A DNA stretch of 49,394 nucleotides from Ruminococcus sp. (GTDB taxonomy: Bacteria; Bacillota; Clostridia; Oscillospirales; Ruminococcaceae): assembly GCA_017542125.1 (NCBI GenBank), contig JAFXXU010000029.1:1-49394 (forward strand). The letters run 5' to 3'. The notes below the pieces were generated by a model. It did no database searches. It was not told where the DNA came from and saw only the letters and a list, made by a program, of their open reading frames with translations. Shown here in pieces: positions 23,877 through 33,768 of this stretch (the stretch's first letter is position 1; every line of letters begins with the position of its first letter). The position numbers and the translations under genes are program-made.

Positions 23877-25631
23877 TTACTGCTCGTTGGATATACGTAT
23901 CATTGTACAGTTCATGCCTATTGAACGGTCATATTTTATTGATGCTGCGATCTTGTTCAGCACCGAGATGTTGTCAAATCCCTGCTCACGACCCTCTTCA
24001 ACTACGGTGGGATTGAAGGTCTCTCCCATATCCCGCATGGAGATAACAACGCATTTGTCCTCCTGCCGGAGCACTACATCGACTACCTCCTCGGGGGAGG
24101 ATCTGTTGACCGAGGCGATGCCGGTCAGCATCTCTTCAAGAGCGAGACAGGTCTTCACGGATACTGACGAATCGAGCCTTTCCTTTACCCAGGTCTCCGC
24201 CTCGGCCGAAAGCCTGACAGAGTCCGGCAGGTCCATTTTAACCGTGAATTCAAGCCTGTCAGGTGAGGGCTCGGCGGGCAGCATAAAGCTGACGGCCCCC
24301 TCCTTGCTGTGCTTTCTCTTTGAAAGGATCAGATGAACGATGATAACTGCAGAAGCCACAGTATCCGTGGCAATGATAGCGATCCATACACCTGTCATTT
24401 TGAATAACGGCGCAAAGACCGCCATAAAGCTTACGGGGAAGACCAGACCCTCCAGCGCTGTCATGATCGCCGCGAGCCGCGCCCTCTTTATCGCCTGGAA
24501 ATAGTAGGACATGATATAGAAGAACGCCAGCCCGGGATAGGATAACACATACAGCCGGATACCCGTCCTGCAGGCGTCGATCACCTCGGGATCCTTTATC
24601 CCGTAAAGGAACTGTATGATCTGGGGGAAAACAGCAAACAGCAGCCCGATGCCTACGGCGCCGCCCAGCGCTGTCTTTATTGAACGCTTCAAAGTATATC
24701 TGGCCCGGTCGTAGTCTCCCTCGTGAGCGTATACCGAAACTATGGGCGAAAGGGTCTGGGCTGTCCCGATGAAGATTATATATACCAGGAAAAGGCTGTT
24801 GCTGTAAATGGAATATATCTGCAGACCCACAGAGCCCACATTCGAGGTTATCAACGTATTGAGTATCTGTGTTTTAAGCATGATATAGAGCTGTGACGAG
24901 GCCGTCGGTATGCCCTTTGCGGATATGCTCATCAGATCCCTGAAAAAGCTGCCGCCCCGGAAAGGATCCACAAAGCGCATCTGCCGCTTTTGGCTGCACA
25001 GGTAGCGAAGCATGAACAGTGAACCGCAGATATACCCGATCACGGTTGCAAGTGCTGCTCCCGTGACCCCCAGACCGCAGAATTTAATCAGCACGGTATC
25101 CATACACAGGTTCACGCAGTTGGATATGACCACCGCCCAGAACCCGATCTTGGGCGAGCCGTCCGCTCTTGAGAAGTAGGAAAGGCTCATTATAAAGCAG
25201 AGCAGAGGCATACCGCAGACAAGCACCCTGCCGTAAGCGCGGACATCTTCGAGGTAGAGCTCATCCTTGCATAGCAGCTTTGAGATCCCCGGCATGAACA
25301 GGGTACCCAGTATTGCCACGGCGATGCCGAAGACCACCACAGAGATCATTGACACGGTAAAGATGCGGTTCGCCTTGTCCCTGTTGTGATCCGCTGTCAG
25401 ATTTGAAGCCAGCAGGCTTCCCCCGAGGCCCAGCATCCAGTAGACCATATTCACAAAGGCCACGATGGGGAAGCACAGCTGCACCGCCGGCATCTTTTCA
25501 ACGCCTATGAAGGTACTTACCAGCACTGAGTCAACGAACAGCGCCATGTTGTTCGCCATAGTCATTGCTAAGGTAGGCCAGAAGAAATCCTTGTATTTTT
25601 TTGAGATAAGTTTGTATTTGTTGTCAGTCAT
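23877..25631 (-). CDS. MATE-family exporter with C-terminal RsbW-like ATPase domain
   Basis: A 584-residue protein. Residues about 1-440 form a MATE transporter with some twelve hydrophobic segments (for example PTLAMTMANNMALFVDSVLV at the start), of the DinF/NorM kind. Residues 455-584 are an extra cytosolic domain resembling the RsbW anti-sigma/histidine-kinase ATPase fold: CLALEEMLTGIAS as the N box, RDMGETFNP as the G1 box, FDNISVLNKIAASIKYDR as the following helix. The usual N-box asparagine is not evident, so ATP binding may be weak. The start ATG overlaps the NRPS stop by 8 bp (ATGACTGA), indicating translational coupling. It probably exports the NRPS product. Confidence 0.88.
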   Translation of the reverse strand: MTDNKYKLISKKYKDFFWPTLAMTMANNMALFVDSVLVSTFIGVEKMPAVQLCFPIVAFVNMVYWMLGLGGSLLASNLTADHNRDKANRIFTVSMISVVVFGIAVAILGTLFMPGISKLLCKDELYLEDVRAYGRVLVCGMPLLCFIMSLSYFSRADGSPKIGFWAVVISNCVNLCMDTVLIKFCGLGVTGAALATVIGYICGSLFMLRYLCSQKRQMRFVDPFRGGSFFRDLMSISAKGIPTASSQLYIMLKTQILNTLITSNVGSVGLQIYSIYSNSLFLVYIIFIGTAQTLSPIVSVYAHEGDYDRARYTLKRSIKTALGGAVGIGLLFAVFPQIIQFLYGIKDPEVIDACRTGIRLYVLSYPGLAFFYIMSYYFQAIKRARLAAIMTALEGLVFPVSFMAVFAPLFKMTGVWIAIIATDTVASAVIIVHLILSKRKHSKEGAVSFMLPAEPSPDRLEFTVKMDLPDSVRLSAEAETWVKERLDSSVSVKTCLALEEMLTGIASVNRSSPEEVVDVVLRQEDKCVVISMRDMGETFNPTVVEEGREQGFDNISVLNKIAASIKYDRSIGMNCTMIRISNEQ

Positions 25632-28600
25632 CCCAATAACCCATACCTTTCAGGAAATCAATAAAGTCGGCAAGGTAGTGCTCGGAAAGTATCGGCCAGT
25701 ATATGTCATCGTTGCACAGAGCCAGTATGGTATAATCGTTGCTGACCGGCGTCAGGATCCTTTCCTTTCTGGTGCCCATTCCCACGGTGGTCACCAGGCC
25801 GTAGAGGCCCTTCTGTTTATCCTTGTCGTGCATCGCTTCTTCAAGGGCTGCTGCGAATTCCTTATCCTCTGCCGGCTTGACGGGGATACCCTTTTCGTTG
25901 GCGGCTTTCAGGATATCTGCATAGGTCACAGTATGATTGTTATAGCAGTTGAACAGACAGCATTCCTTGGGTGAGGAAGCAAGCGCAACGATAGCCCTTG
26001 CAGTTATATCTATGGGGCTGAATTCCACCTTGCCGAGCATCTTGCTGTAAGGCATCATATGCATCGTAACATAGGCTTTCAGCCTGCTTATGAAGCCGTT
26101 GGAGCGGAAGTTGATCTGGAATATGCTGTCGGAGTCCCTTGCCATAAGGTTCCCCACACGGATGACCTTTGCATCAGCACCCTCCGCGGCAGCCCGTAGC
26201 ACCAGCCTTTCGGACAGGAATTTTGAGCTCAGGTATTGATTGTCGAGTATCTGCCCCTTATAAAGTACCTGCTCATCGTAGGTGAACAGCTCGTGCTCTT
26301 CATCTGCGGGTATCTCTCCCGCAGAGCTGGTGGTGGAGATCTGGATATACCTGATGCCTCTCGCCGCAGCATAGTCAAGACCGTTTTTCACGCCCTTGAC
26401 ATTGGTGTCGTAGATATCCGTTCCTGCAGAGAAATGCTTTACCGAGGCAGCGCAGTTGATGACCGTATCCAGCTCCACATCATCAAAGGCCTTGAAGGCC
26501 TCCGGATCGGTGATGGCACCCTCCTTCACGAAAAGGCGGATACCGTTCAGTTCGGAGTAGTCATTGTCAAAGTAATAGAAGAGCTGTGCTTCCAGCCTGG
26601 CAAGAGGAGCCTTGCCCTTCTTCCCTCTGAGCATACAGTAGACCAATACATCCCCTGTCTCCAGCAGCTCACGGAGAACGTGGATGCCTAAAAAGCCGGT
26701 GGCTCCCGTAAGCAGAACGCGGCGCAGCTTCCGCCTCTGGCCGGAGGTGTAATTGGCAATAGTGTTGTTTTTGAGATGGTCGTGGATGGCTGTGTAATCA
26801 TACTCCCTGATATCCCGATCGTCTGCATCGGTAACGGTAGAAGCAGAGCCGCTGTTTTCCCTGACAAAGGCTGCCAGCTTTCTGGGAGTGGGATTATCGA
26901 AGATGTCCTTGTACCTGATCTCATACCCTCCGTTGGAGGAGGCGATGGTGAGCTGTGTTGCCAGCAGCGAGCTGCCTCCTATGGCGAAGAAATCATCGGT
27001 GGCACCCACCTCTTCTGTCTCAAGTATCTGCTCAAATATCCGGCAGAAGAATTCCTCCTCGTCATTCACGGGGGCTGCATAGCTCCTTGTTATGACAGGC
27101 TCGGGCAGGGTCTTTCTGTCCAGCTTGCCGTTGGGAGTGTAAGGCATACTGTCAAGCTGCATCAGTACCGTAGGCACCATATAGGGCGTCAGCCTCGAAG
27201 CAAGGAACTCCTTTAACTGTGCCGTGTCAACGCTTCCCTCAGCGGTGAAGTAGCCGCAAAGGTGGTCGGTCTTTCCTATCTTGCGGATGATGACCGCAGC
27301 CTCACGGACAGAGGGGTATGCCAGCATCGACTGTTCGATCTCACCGATCTCCACCCGGAGGCCCCGCAGCTTGATCTGATTGTCCCGGCGTCCCAGTACC
27401 ATAAAGTTGCCGTCCGGCAGCCTGTAACAGAAGTCGCCGCTCCTGAAATAGGGAACGTTGTTTATCCTGATAAACCCGGCGGCGGTCTTCTCGGGGAGGT
27501 TGTGGTAGCCTCTGCCCACGCCGTAGCCGCCGATATACATTTCGCCCACAACCCCGTCGGGCAGCATCTTGCCGTCCAGGTCGCGGATATCGCACTGAAC
27601 GTTGTAAAGGGCATTGCCCACAGAGGTCATAAGCTCCTCCCGGGCGATACGGGTATTGGAGATGATGGTGGTCTCGCTGGGGCCGTAGGCGTTGTAGATA
27701 TCCATATCCGAATACTCGCGGATCCTCTCATACAGCGCAGGCAGGAAGGGCTCGCCGCCCACGGAGCACATCTTCGCAGGAGCGGCAGCCTCGGCAAATT
27801 CCGGCACCGACATATATTGCAGCAGCCTCGAAGGTGTCATCATACCGATGGCCTCGGGCTTGGTTTCCTTGATCAGCTTCACCATCAGGCTGATATCACG
27901 GTTCTCCTCATCGTCTGCAAATATCAGCTTCATACCGTTGGTCAGGCAGCCGATGATATCCAGCACGGAGATGTCAAAGGATACCGTGGCGGTCTCCAGC
28001 ACGCTGGCAGGCTTGTCGGGTCTGGTGTAATAGTAATTGTTCTCGGGGACGGGCAGCATAACATTTGTCAGACCTCTGTTGGTGAGCTCCACGCCCTTGG
28101 GTCTGCCGGTGGAGCCGGAGGTGTAGATCATATAGCTGAGCCTGTCGCCGTCGATGGTGGTGGGCAGGTTTGTCTCATCGGTCTCTTCAAGAAGCTCGCT
28201 TACCGAGATATGCTTCGGCAGGTCGCGGTCGGTGATGATGAAGTCTGCCTCGGAATCCTCAACAACGTAGTTGACCCGCTCTTCAGGGTACTCCACATCC
28301 ATGGGGATGTAGCAGGCACCGGCTTTCAGTACCGCCACCATGGACACTATGAGGTCAACTGTACGCGGCATCAGCAGCACTACTCTTCCGTCGTCCTTAA
28401 CGCCCCGCTTTCTGAGGGCGTGAGCGATCCTGTTGGCTCTGCGGTTCAGCTCATCGTAGGTCAGAGTTACTCCCTTGCATGTGACTATGGGCAGATCGGG
28501 ATGCTTTGCAGCCATACCCTCGATGACCCTGTTCACCATAGTCTCCTCAAGCGGGTGGAAATCGTAGGTTATATTCTCGTCTCCCAGAGAGATGTCGCAG

Positions 28601-31600
28601 ATCCTGAGGACGGACAGATCCTTTGTGCAGGACCATTTTTCGATCAGGTCGCTCATACACTGCACAAAGCAGCGGATATACTCCGGCGAATAGAGCACAT
28701 CGTTGTACTCTGCCTGGATATAGTACCGGTCTTCCAGCACCACGTTTACCATAGTCTTGTAGCGGAGTGAATCAAAGGCGATGCGCCCTCTCGGATAGGT
28801 CTTGCCGCCCAGGGCGATCTCATCGTAGATCTTCCCGTGATAGGTGTAGAAAAACTCCGGGTGGATATCGAACTCTCCCGCCAGCTTTGTGAAGGGATAC
28901 AGCTGGTTCGCCATAGTATCCATCCAGACGCTGCCCACATTCCTGAACAGCTCCTCTATGCTCTCGCTTCTGTCCTCTTTCAGGACCAGCGGGAGCGTCC
29001 TTACCAGAAGAGCTGCGGTATTCTGGGCAGAGGGATCCAGACGGCCGTTGGAAACGGTCGCCAGCAGCAGCTTATCCTCGGAATTGAATTTGCTCAGCAC
29101 GATAAACAGCGCAGACATAAACAGAACATTCTGGCTGATGCCCTGCTCCCGGCAAAGCTTATCCACAAGCTCGGCGCTTATGCCGACTCTCTCGACGCCC
29201 AGCTTTCCTTCGCTCGCTTCTCCCTTGAGATTGGGGGTAAGTATCGTGGGCGAATCGGCAACGGCAAATCTGCCGGCATAGTATTCTCTGCTCTGAACAT
29301 AAGCCGGGCTGTTCTGCATGATCTTTTCGTTGACAGCCAGCTGATAGCCGTCTGTCCTTTCGGCTGAAAGCTCTCTGCCGTCATAGGCGGCGGCAATATC
29401 CCTGAATATGATGTTGAGAGATCCTCCGTCCGCGATGAGATGGTGGAACACGGAGAGCAGTATGGTGGCAGACGGGGTCTTGACTATCCTGAAACGGAAC
29501 AGAGATCCGCCGTTCAGATCAAAGGGGATAGCCGCATATTCCTTGGCCTCGTTCTCCGTAAAGTCCTCCGCCTCGACTACCGTGATATCCTGCGAGACAG
29601 GTCTTGTGTCATCCCGCTTTTGCAGGATATCGCCGCCCTTGGATACCAGGGTGACTTTAAGATACCTGTGGTGGCCTATGGTCATCGCTATGGCGTTTTT
29701 GAGCCTATCGGCGTCAACATCCCCGTCAAATCTGATGATGTTCGGCAGATGGTATCCGATGCTCTCCGGGTGCGAGATGCAGTCAAGGTATATTCCCAGC
29801 TGGTTTTCCGTCAGGGGGTAATACTCCCTTGCGGGAGCAGTATTCGGGCTCTCCGACCCGGCTTTCGCGGTATCGGCCGCAGCTTTCAGCCTTGCGATCT
29901 CCTCTGCCAGCTGAGCCACATTGCGAAGCTTCATAAAATCTGTAACGCGGAGAGAGATCCCGTATTTTTCATATATAGCCGATATAACAGAGATCATGGT
30001 GAGGGAGGTGAGACCCACCGTGAAAAGATCGTCACGGACGCCGAAATCCTCCGTTCCCAGAGTCTTGGAGACCAGCCCGAAGATCTGTTTTTCATCCTCT
30101 GTCGAGGGCGCTTCAAAGGCCCTGCCTTCTGAGGTGTCGATCTCATATTCCTTAAGCGCCTTCACCGCCACCTTGCCGTTGGGGGTCATGGGGAATTCTT
30201 TAAGGCAGGTGTAATAGGAGGGCACCATATAGCCGGGGAGCTTCCTGCTGATATGCTCCCTTACGGACTCTGCCTTGATACCTGCGGTATTCTTTTTCAG
30301 GGTGTAGAAAGCGCAGAGGTGCTCCGTCCCCTGGACATTGCGCACCACCACTCTGGCGTGAGCAATGCCGGGATAGTTGCCGATAGTGTTCTCTATCTCC
30401 TCAAGCTCGATCCTGAGACCGCGGAGCTTTATCATACCGTCATTGCGCCCCAGGACAAACACTTCGCCCTTGGCGTCCTTGTATGCAAGGTCTCCGGTAT
30501 TGCAGTATCTTTCGCCGTCTATGACGGGGAATCTCTTTGCCGTCATCTCTGCGTCACGGAAATAGCCGATGGCTACGCCTGCTCCGCCTACATACAGCTC
30601 GCCCGCAGCATAGGGCGGGAGCTCGTTGCCGTCCGGGTCTGCGATCCGATCCCAGACATTGAGCATGGTAAAGCCGGCGGATACCCTCGAGGATTCCATC
30701 TTCTTCTGATGCGAAGCCACAGTTACCTCGGTGGGCCCGTAGGAATTGAAGATATCACAGGCCGAATGCTTTCTCAAAGCATTGTAAAGCCTCCCGGGGA
30801 AGCCTTCGCCGCCGATGATCATCAGCTTGATATCGCTGAGGGCATCCGCGAACTTCGGCACCTCTATATACTGTAAAAGCCTTGTGGGGGTGGAGCCCAT
30901 GGCGTCTATGTGAGCGGTTGTTATCATATCAGCGATAGCAGAGGGATCCACAGCCTGCTCCTCACTGCACAGCACCACCTGTACTCCGTTAAGTATCGTG
31001 CCGAAGATCTCCCGCAGGAATACGATAAAGGATACGCTGGAAAGGCACAGCATCTTTGAGCATTTTTCTTTCAGGCAGTATATGGGAGCATTTTCCGGCT
31101 CGGCTGCCACATAGTTGGTGATGCCCCGGTGGGAGAGCACGACTCCCTTGGGGCGCCCTGTGGTGCCGGAGGTGTAGATGATAAAGCACATACTGTCGGG
31201 AGTGACAGCTACCGGCGGCTTGGCTGTATCGGTCTCCTGCGCAAGGGAATGATAGCCCGCCGCTTTGGGCATAGAGCTTTCGATCTCCGGGATATCCGTC
31301 AGTATCAGCGCAGCTTCGCTGTCCTCTACGATCTGGTCGATCCTTTCTCTCGGGTAATCGGGGTCCATAGTTATGAACACCGCTCCCGCCTTGAGCACGC
31401 CGAACACGCTGACCACAAGGGCGCTTGTGCGCCTCATAAGCAGCAGCACTCTGTCTCCCGGCTTTACGCCGCGCTTTATCAGAGCGTTGCCCAGCCTGTT
31501 CGCAGCGTCGTCCAGCTGCTTGTAGGTCATATTTCTGTCGGCGGCAAAGAGTATCTCCTTGTCGGGAGAAGCTGCGGCAAGCCTTTCAAATACTGCGTTG

Positions 31601-33522
31601 ACGGTACCCTCGTTGGCAAGGGCGATGAGGTGCTTCCCGGCATTCCCCGATACCAGCCGGATGTCCCTGAGAGCCTTCTGTGAGCTCATCTCACCGTATA
31701 AGAGCTTCAGGCTCTTAAAGAACGTGTCCATATATTCATCGGTGTATAAAAGTCTGCTGTAAAGTATCTTTGTTCCCTCGCCGGTAACGCATACGGATAT
31801 GGCGGTGCTGCCGTTTATCTCCGCAGCCTCTCTGAACGAAAGGATGACCGAAGGCTCAAAGCTGATATCAGTGCGGCAGCTCATATCGTATCCGGAGAGC
31901 TTTTCCGTCAGAGCAAGCTTGTCCTTGACCTGACCGGCAAGCTCCGAGGCCGGGAGAGCAGTATCCACACTTAGCCCGAAGGGGAGTACTGATACCCCGT
32001 ATTTTACGCCGATCAGAATATCCTTAGTCATACCAAAACGGACAAGGGTATCCATAAGGGCAGCTGTCAGGCGGCTCTTATCCGTCATATCCTTGTCATT
32101 TATCATCCCGGCAGCCGCCGGCTTCTGGCCCTGCTCATTGTCGCTGCGGTTCATCCCGGACTGGAGATATACAGGCTCGTCCGCCGCTGCGATATTCCGC
32201 TCGATCATACACTCGGTACTGATCAGACGGCTTTCCGAAGTCATAAATTCAGAAACCGCCCTGTCGGGAGCCTCCGCAGCCTGCTTCAAGAGTTCGGCTA
32301 TCCCGTCTCTGATCTGTTCGATATCCTCACGGGCAAACAGCGTGCTGTTGTACTCAAAGGTCAGGCTTTGTAAGCCCTCGCTGTCCCTGCGGTTGAGATT
32401 GACCCGGATATGGAAGGGCACATCCGTCTCATCGGGCAGGATAACCTCGCCGCCGTTTTCGGGCATGGGGTTTGAAACTGCCGAGAAGCTCGTCAGCGCA
32501 CGGGGATCGCCCCCTGCCTTTTTCAGCTCTCCGAAATACTCGTTGGTGTCTGTCCTCGCGTGGGCAAGCCCCGCCTTCATCTCGGACTTGACATATTTCA
32601 TACTGTCGGTAAAGCTCAGTGAGGGGTCATATTCGAGCCTCAGCGGCAGGGTGGCAACGTACATACCGGGGTCATCTGCGATATCCTCGCCGAAATACCG
32701 CCCGTGAACGCTGATCTCCCAGACCATATCCTTTGAAGCAGAGCCCGCAGCACGTCTGCATCCCATAAAGTACAAGAATGCAGACCCCAGCCCCAGAACG
32801 AAAGGTGAGATACGCTCTCTGCTCTGCATAGCTCTCAGCTTTTCGGTGATATACGCCGGGATCTCGCAGCTTATAACTCCCTTGTCGAGCCCCTCCGCCT
32901 TGTAGCCGATACCGTGATAGCCCGTGAGCTTATCGACCCAGTAGTCCACATCGGCCTTTGCTTCATCGGTGGCGGAATAGTTCTTTACCCGCTCGATATA
33001 AGTGCCGTATGTGACCTTCTGAGCGGCAGGCTCATTCCCGGCTTTCAGCTCCCGGACAGTATCTCTCAGAAGCCGCGGAAAAACAGACTGCACCGTAGTG
33101 CCGTCGGCAATGAGATGATGAAATACGCAGAACAGTATCAGCTCCGACTCTGTACGGATAAGATGTATCCTGTAAAGGGGGCTGTCAAACAGGGGAGCGA
33201 TGCCCCGCTTTTTGATCTTTGAGAACAGCTCTTCTGTATCCTCTCCGCTCCCCGAGGTCTCCTCATACCGAACGTCCTCTCCAGAGCTGTAAAGCATATA
33301 GCCCGAGCCTTTGCTGTTGCCCAGCCGCAGGCTGAAATTCCCGCAGAAGATATAGGGCATGGCCTTGATGATCCATTCCCTCTCTTCGGGAGCAAAGTTC
33401 AGCCTGGAGTACAGGTGATATGCCCTTGTACCCGGATGGTTCAGCTCCGCCAGCAGTATCCTGGTCTGTGAGGATGATAATTCCATATAAGTCTCTGTTG
33501 TGCTATCCTGTCGGTCGTTCAT
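25624..33522 (-). CDS. Two-module NRPS with terminal reductase (C-A-T-C-A-T-R)
   Basis: A 2632-residue synthetase. C1 has HHLIADG at 135-141; a second half-C-like segment lies about 440-640. A1 (about 650-1120) has IIYTSGTTG near 781; T1 carries Ser1173 (VGLTSL). C2 has HHLIADG from 1360; A2 (about 1710-2170) has IYTSGSTG near 1798 and FDIS with Asp1850; T2 carries Ser2185 (GGSSL). The reductase has TGATGFLG near 2274 and Tyr2430-x3-Lys2434. NAD(P)H release as an aldehyde is expected. Gut Clostridia NRPSs of this layout make N-acyl dipeptide aldehydes and the pyrazinones derived from them; a first-position C domain fits N-acylation. In A1 the usual substrate-binding Asp is replaced by Ile833. 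Start has AAAGGAG upstream. Confidence 0.93.
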   Translation of the reverse strand: MNDRQDSTTETYMELSSSQTRILLAELNHPGTRAYHLYSRLNFAPEEREWIIKAMPYIFCGNFSLRLGNSKGSGYMLYSSGEDVRYEETSGSGEDTEELFSKIKKRGIAPLFDSPLYRIHLIRTESELILFCVFHHLIADGTTVQSVFPRLLRDTVRELKAGNEPAAQKVTYGTYIERVKNYSATDEAKADVDYWVDKLTGYHGIGYKAEGLDKGVISCEIPAYITEKLRAMQSRERISPFVLGLGSAFLYFMGCRRAAGSASKDMVWEISVHGRYFGEDIADDPGMYVATLPLRLEYDPSLSFTDSMKYVKSEMKAGLAHARTDTNEYFGELKKAGGDPRALTSFSAVSNPMPENGGEVILPDETDVPFHIRVNLNRRDSEGLQSLTFEYNSTLFAREDIEQIRDGIAELLKQAAEAPDRAVSEFMTSESRLISTECMIERNIAAADEPVYLQSGMNRSDNEQGQKPAAAGMINDKDMTDKSRLTAALMDTLVRFGMTKDILIGVKYGVSVLPFGLSVDTALPASELAGQVKDKLALTEKLSGYDMSCRTDISFEPSVILSFREAAEINGSTAISVCVTGEGTKILYSRLLYTDEYMDTFFKSLKLLYGEMSSQKALRDIRLVSGNAGKHLIALANEGTVNAVFERLAAASPDKEILFAADRNMTYKQLDDAANRLGNALIKRGVKPGDRVLLLMRRTSALVVSVFGVLKAGAVFITMDPDYPRERIDQIVEDSEAALILTDIPEIESSMPKAAGYHSLAQETDTAKPPVAVTPDSMCFIIYTSGTTGRPKGVVLSHRGITNYVAAEPENAPIYCLKEKCSKMLCLSSVSFIVFLREIFGTILNGVQVVLCSEEQAVDPSAIADMITTAHIDAMGSTPTRLLQYIEVPKFADALSDIKLMIIGGEGFPGRLYNALRKHSACDIFNSYGPTEVTVASHQKKMESSRVSAGFTMLNVWDRIADPDGNELPPYAAGELYVGGAGVAIGYFRDAEMTAKRFPVIDGERYCNTGDLAYKDAKGEVFVLGRNDGMIKLRGLRIELEEIENTIGNYPGIAHARVVVRNVQGTEHLCAFYTLKKNTAGIKAESVREHISRKLPGYMVPSYYTCLKEFPMTPNGKVAVKALKEYEIDTSEGRAFEAPSTEDEKQIFGLVSKTLGTEDFGVRDDLFTVGLTSLTMISVISAIYEKYGISLRVTDFMKLRNVAQLAEEIARLKAAADTAKAGSESPNTAPAREYYPLTENQLGIYLDCISHPESIGYHLPNIIRFDGDVDADRLKNAIAMTIGHHRYLKVTLVSKGGDILQKRDDTRPVSQDITVVEAEDFTENEAKEYAAIPFDLNGGSLFRFRIVKTPSATILLSVFHHLIADGGSLNIIFRDIAAAYDGRELSAERTDGYQLAVNEKIMQNSPAYVQSREYYAGRFAVADSPTILTPNLKGEASEGKLGVERVGISAELVDKLCREQGISQNVLFMSALFIVLSKFNSEDKLLLATVSNGRLDPSAQNTAALLVRTLPLVLKEDRSESIEELFRNVGSVWMDTMANQLYPFTKLAGEFDIHPEFFYTYHGKIYDEIALGGKTYPRGRIAFDSLRYKTMVNVVLEDRYYIQAEYNDVLYSPEYIRCFVQCMSDLIEKWSCTKDLSVLRICDISLGDENITYDFHPLEETMVNRVIEGMAAKHPDLPIVTCKGVTLTYDELNRRANRIAHALRKRGVKDDGRVVLLMPRTVDLIVSMVAVLKAGACYIPMDVEYPEERVNYVVEDSEADFIITDRDLPKHISVSELLEETDETNLPTTIDGDRLSYMIYTSGSTGRPKGVELTNRGLTNVMLPVPENNYYYTRPDKPASVLETATVSFDISVLDIIGCLTNGMKLIFADDEENRDISLMVKLIKETKPEAIGMMTPSRLLQYMSVPEFAEAAAPAKMCSVGGEPFLPALYERIREYSDMDIYNAYGPSETTIISNTRIAREELMTSVGNALYNVQCDIRDLDGKMLPDGVVGEMYIGGYGVGRGYHNLPEKTAAGFIRINNVPYFRSGDFCYRLPDGNFMVLGRRDNQIKLRGLRVEIGEIEQSMLAYPSVREAAVIIRKIGKTDHLCGYFTAEGSVDTAQLKEFLASRLTPYMVPTVLMQLDSMPYTPNGKLDRKTLPEPVITRSYAAPVNDEEEFFCRIFEQILETEEVGATDDFFAIGGSSLLATQLTIASSNGGYEIRYKDIFDNPTPRKLAAFVRENSGSASTVTDADDRDIREYDYTAIHDHLKNNTIANYTSGQRRKLRRVLLTGATGFLGIHVLRELLETGDVLVYCMLRGKKGKAPLARLEAQLFYYFDNDYSELNGIRLFVKEGAITDPEAFKAFDDVELDTVINCAASVKHFSAGTDIYDTNVKGVKNGLDYAAARGIRYIQISTTSSAGEIPADEEHELFTYDEQVLYKGQILDNQYLSSKFLSERLVLRAAAEGADAKVIRVGNLMARDSDSIFQINFRSNGFISRLKAYVTMHMMPYSKMLGKVEFSPIDITARAIVALASSPKECCLFNCYNNHTVTYADILKAANEKGIPVKPAEDKEFAAALEEAMHDKDKQKGLYGLVTTVGMGTRKERILTPVSNDYTILALCNDDIYWPILSEHYLADFIDFLKGMGYWDD

Positions 33523-33625
33523 TTTCCGGTGCTCCTTTCGGTATAAATATCAGGCGGATCCGGCATCCTGCCCGATAGTATTATTGCTGGCCGCAGCCTT
33601 GCTTAAATTCAAATATTTCATTCAT

Positions 33626-33654
33626 ATTATAACTTATTTTTCTTAATAAGTCAA
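33626..33654 (-). promoter_or_regulatory. Promoter of the NRPS-MATE operon
   Basis: Minus strand: TTGACT (33649-33654), 17-bp spacer, TATAAT (33626-33631). The spacer contains the inverted repeat CTTATT...AATAAG, a possible operator. The leader is about 95 nt. Confidence 0.7.
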
Positions 33655-33684
33655 CCTGTTCCGAGCCGTGAAAGGCCTTTTATT

Positions 33685-33717
33685 CCAATAAAAATAACGC
33701 GGCCGTTCCCGACCGCG
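33685..33717 (-). terminator. Terminator of the glycosyltransferase gene
   Basis: CGCGG (33698-33702) and CCGCG (33713-33717) form a GC stem, extended by G-U pairs, followed on the minus strand by TTATTTTTATT. Confidence 0.65.
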
Positions 33718-33768
33718 CTGTGTTGTTATTCCTGACCCTCTGGAGCTTGTTGGTGACGCTCCTTCTGC

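Noticed and set aside
27262-28770. Long plus-strand ORF of 502 codons inside the NRPS
   Set aside because: Antisense shadow of the A2 and C2 domains, with His/Val/Leu-rich low-complexity composition and no ribosome binding site.
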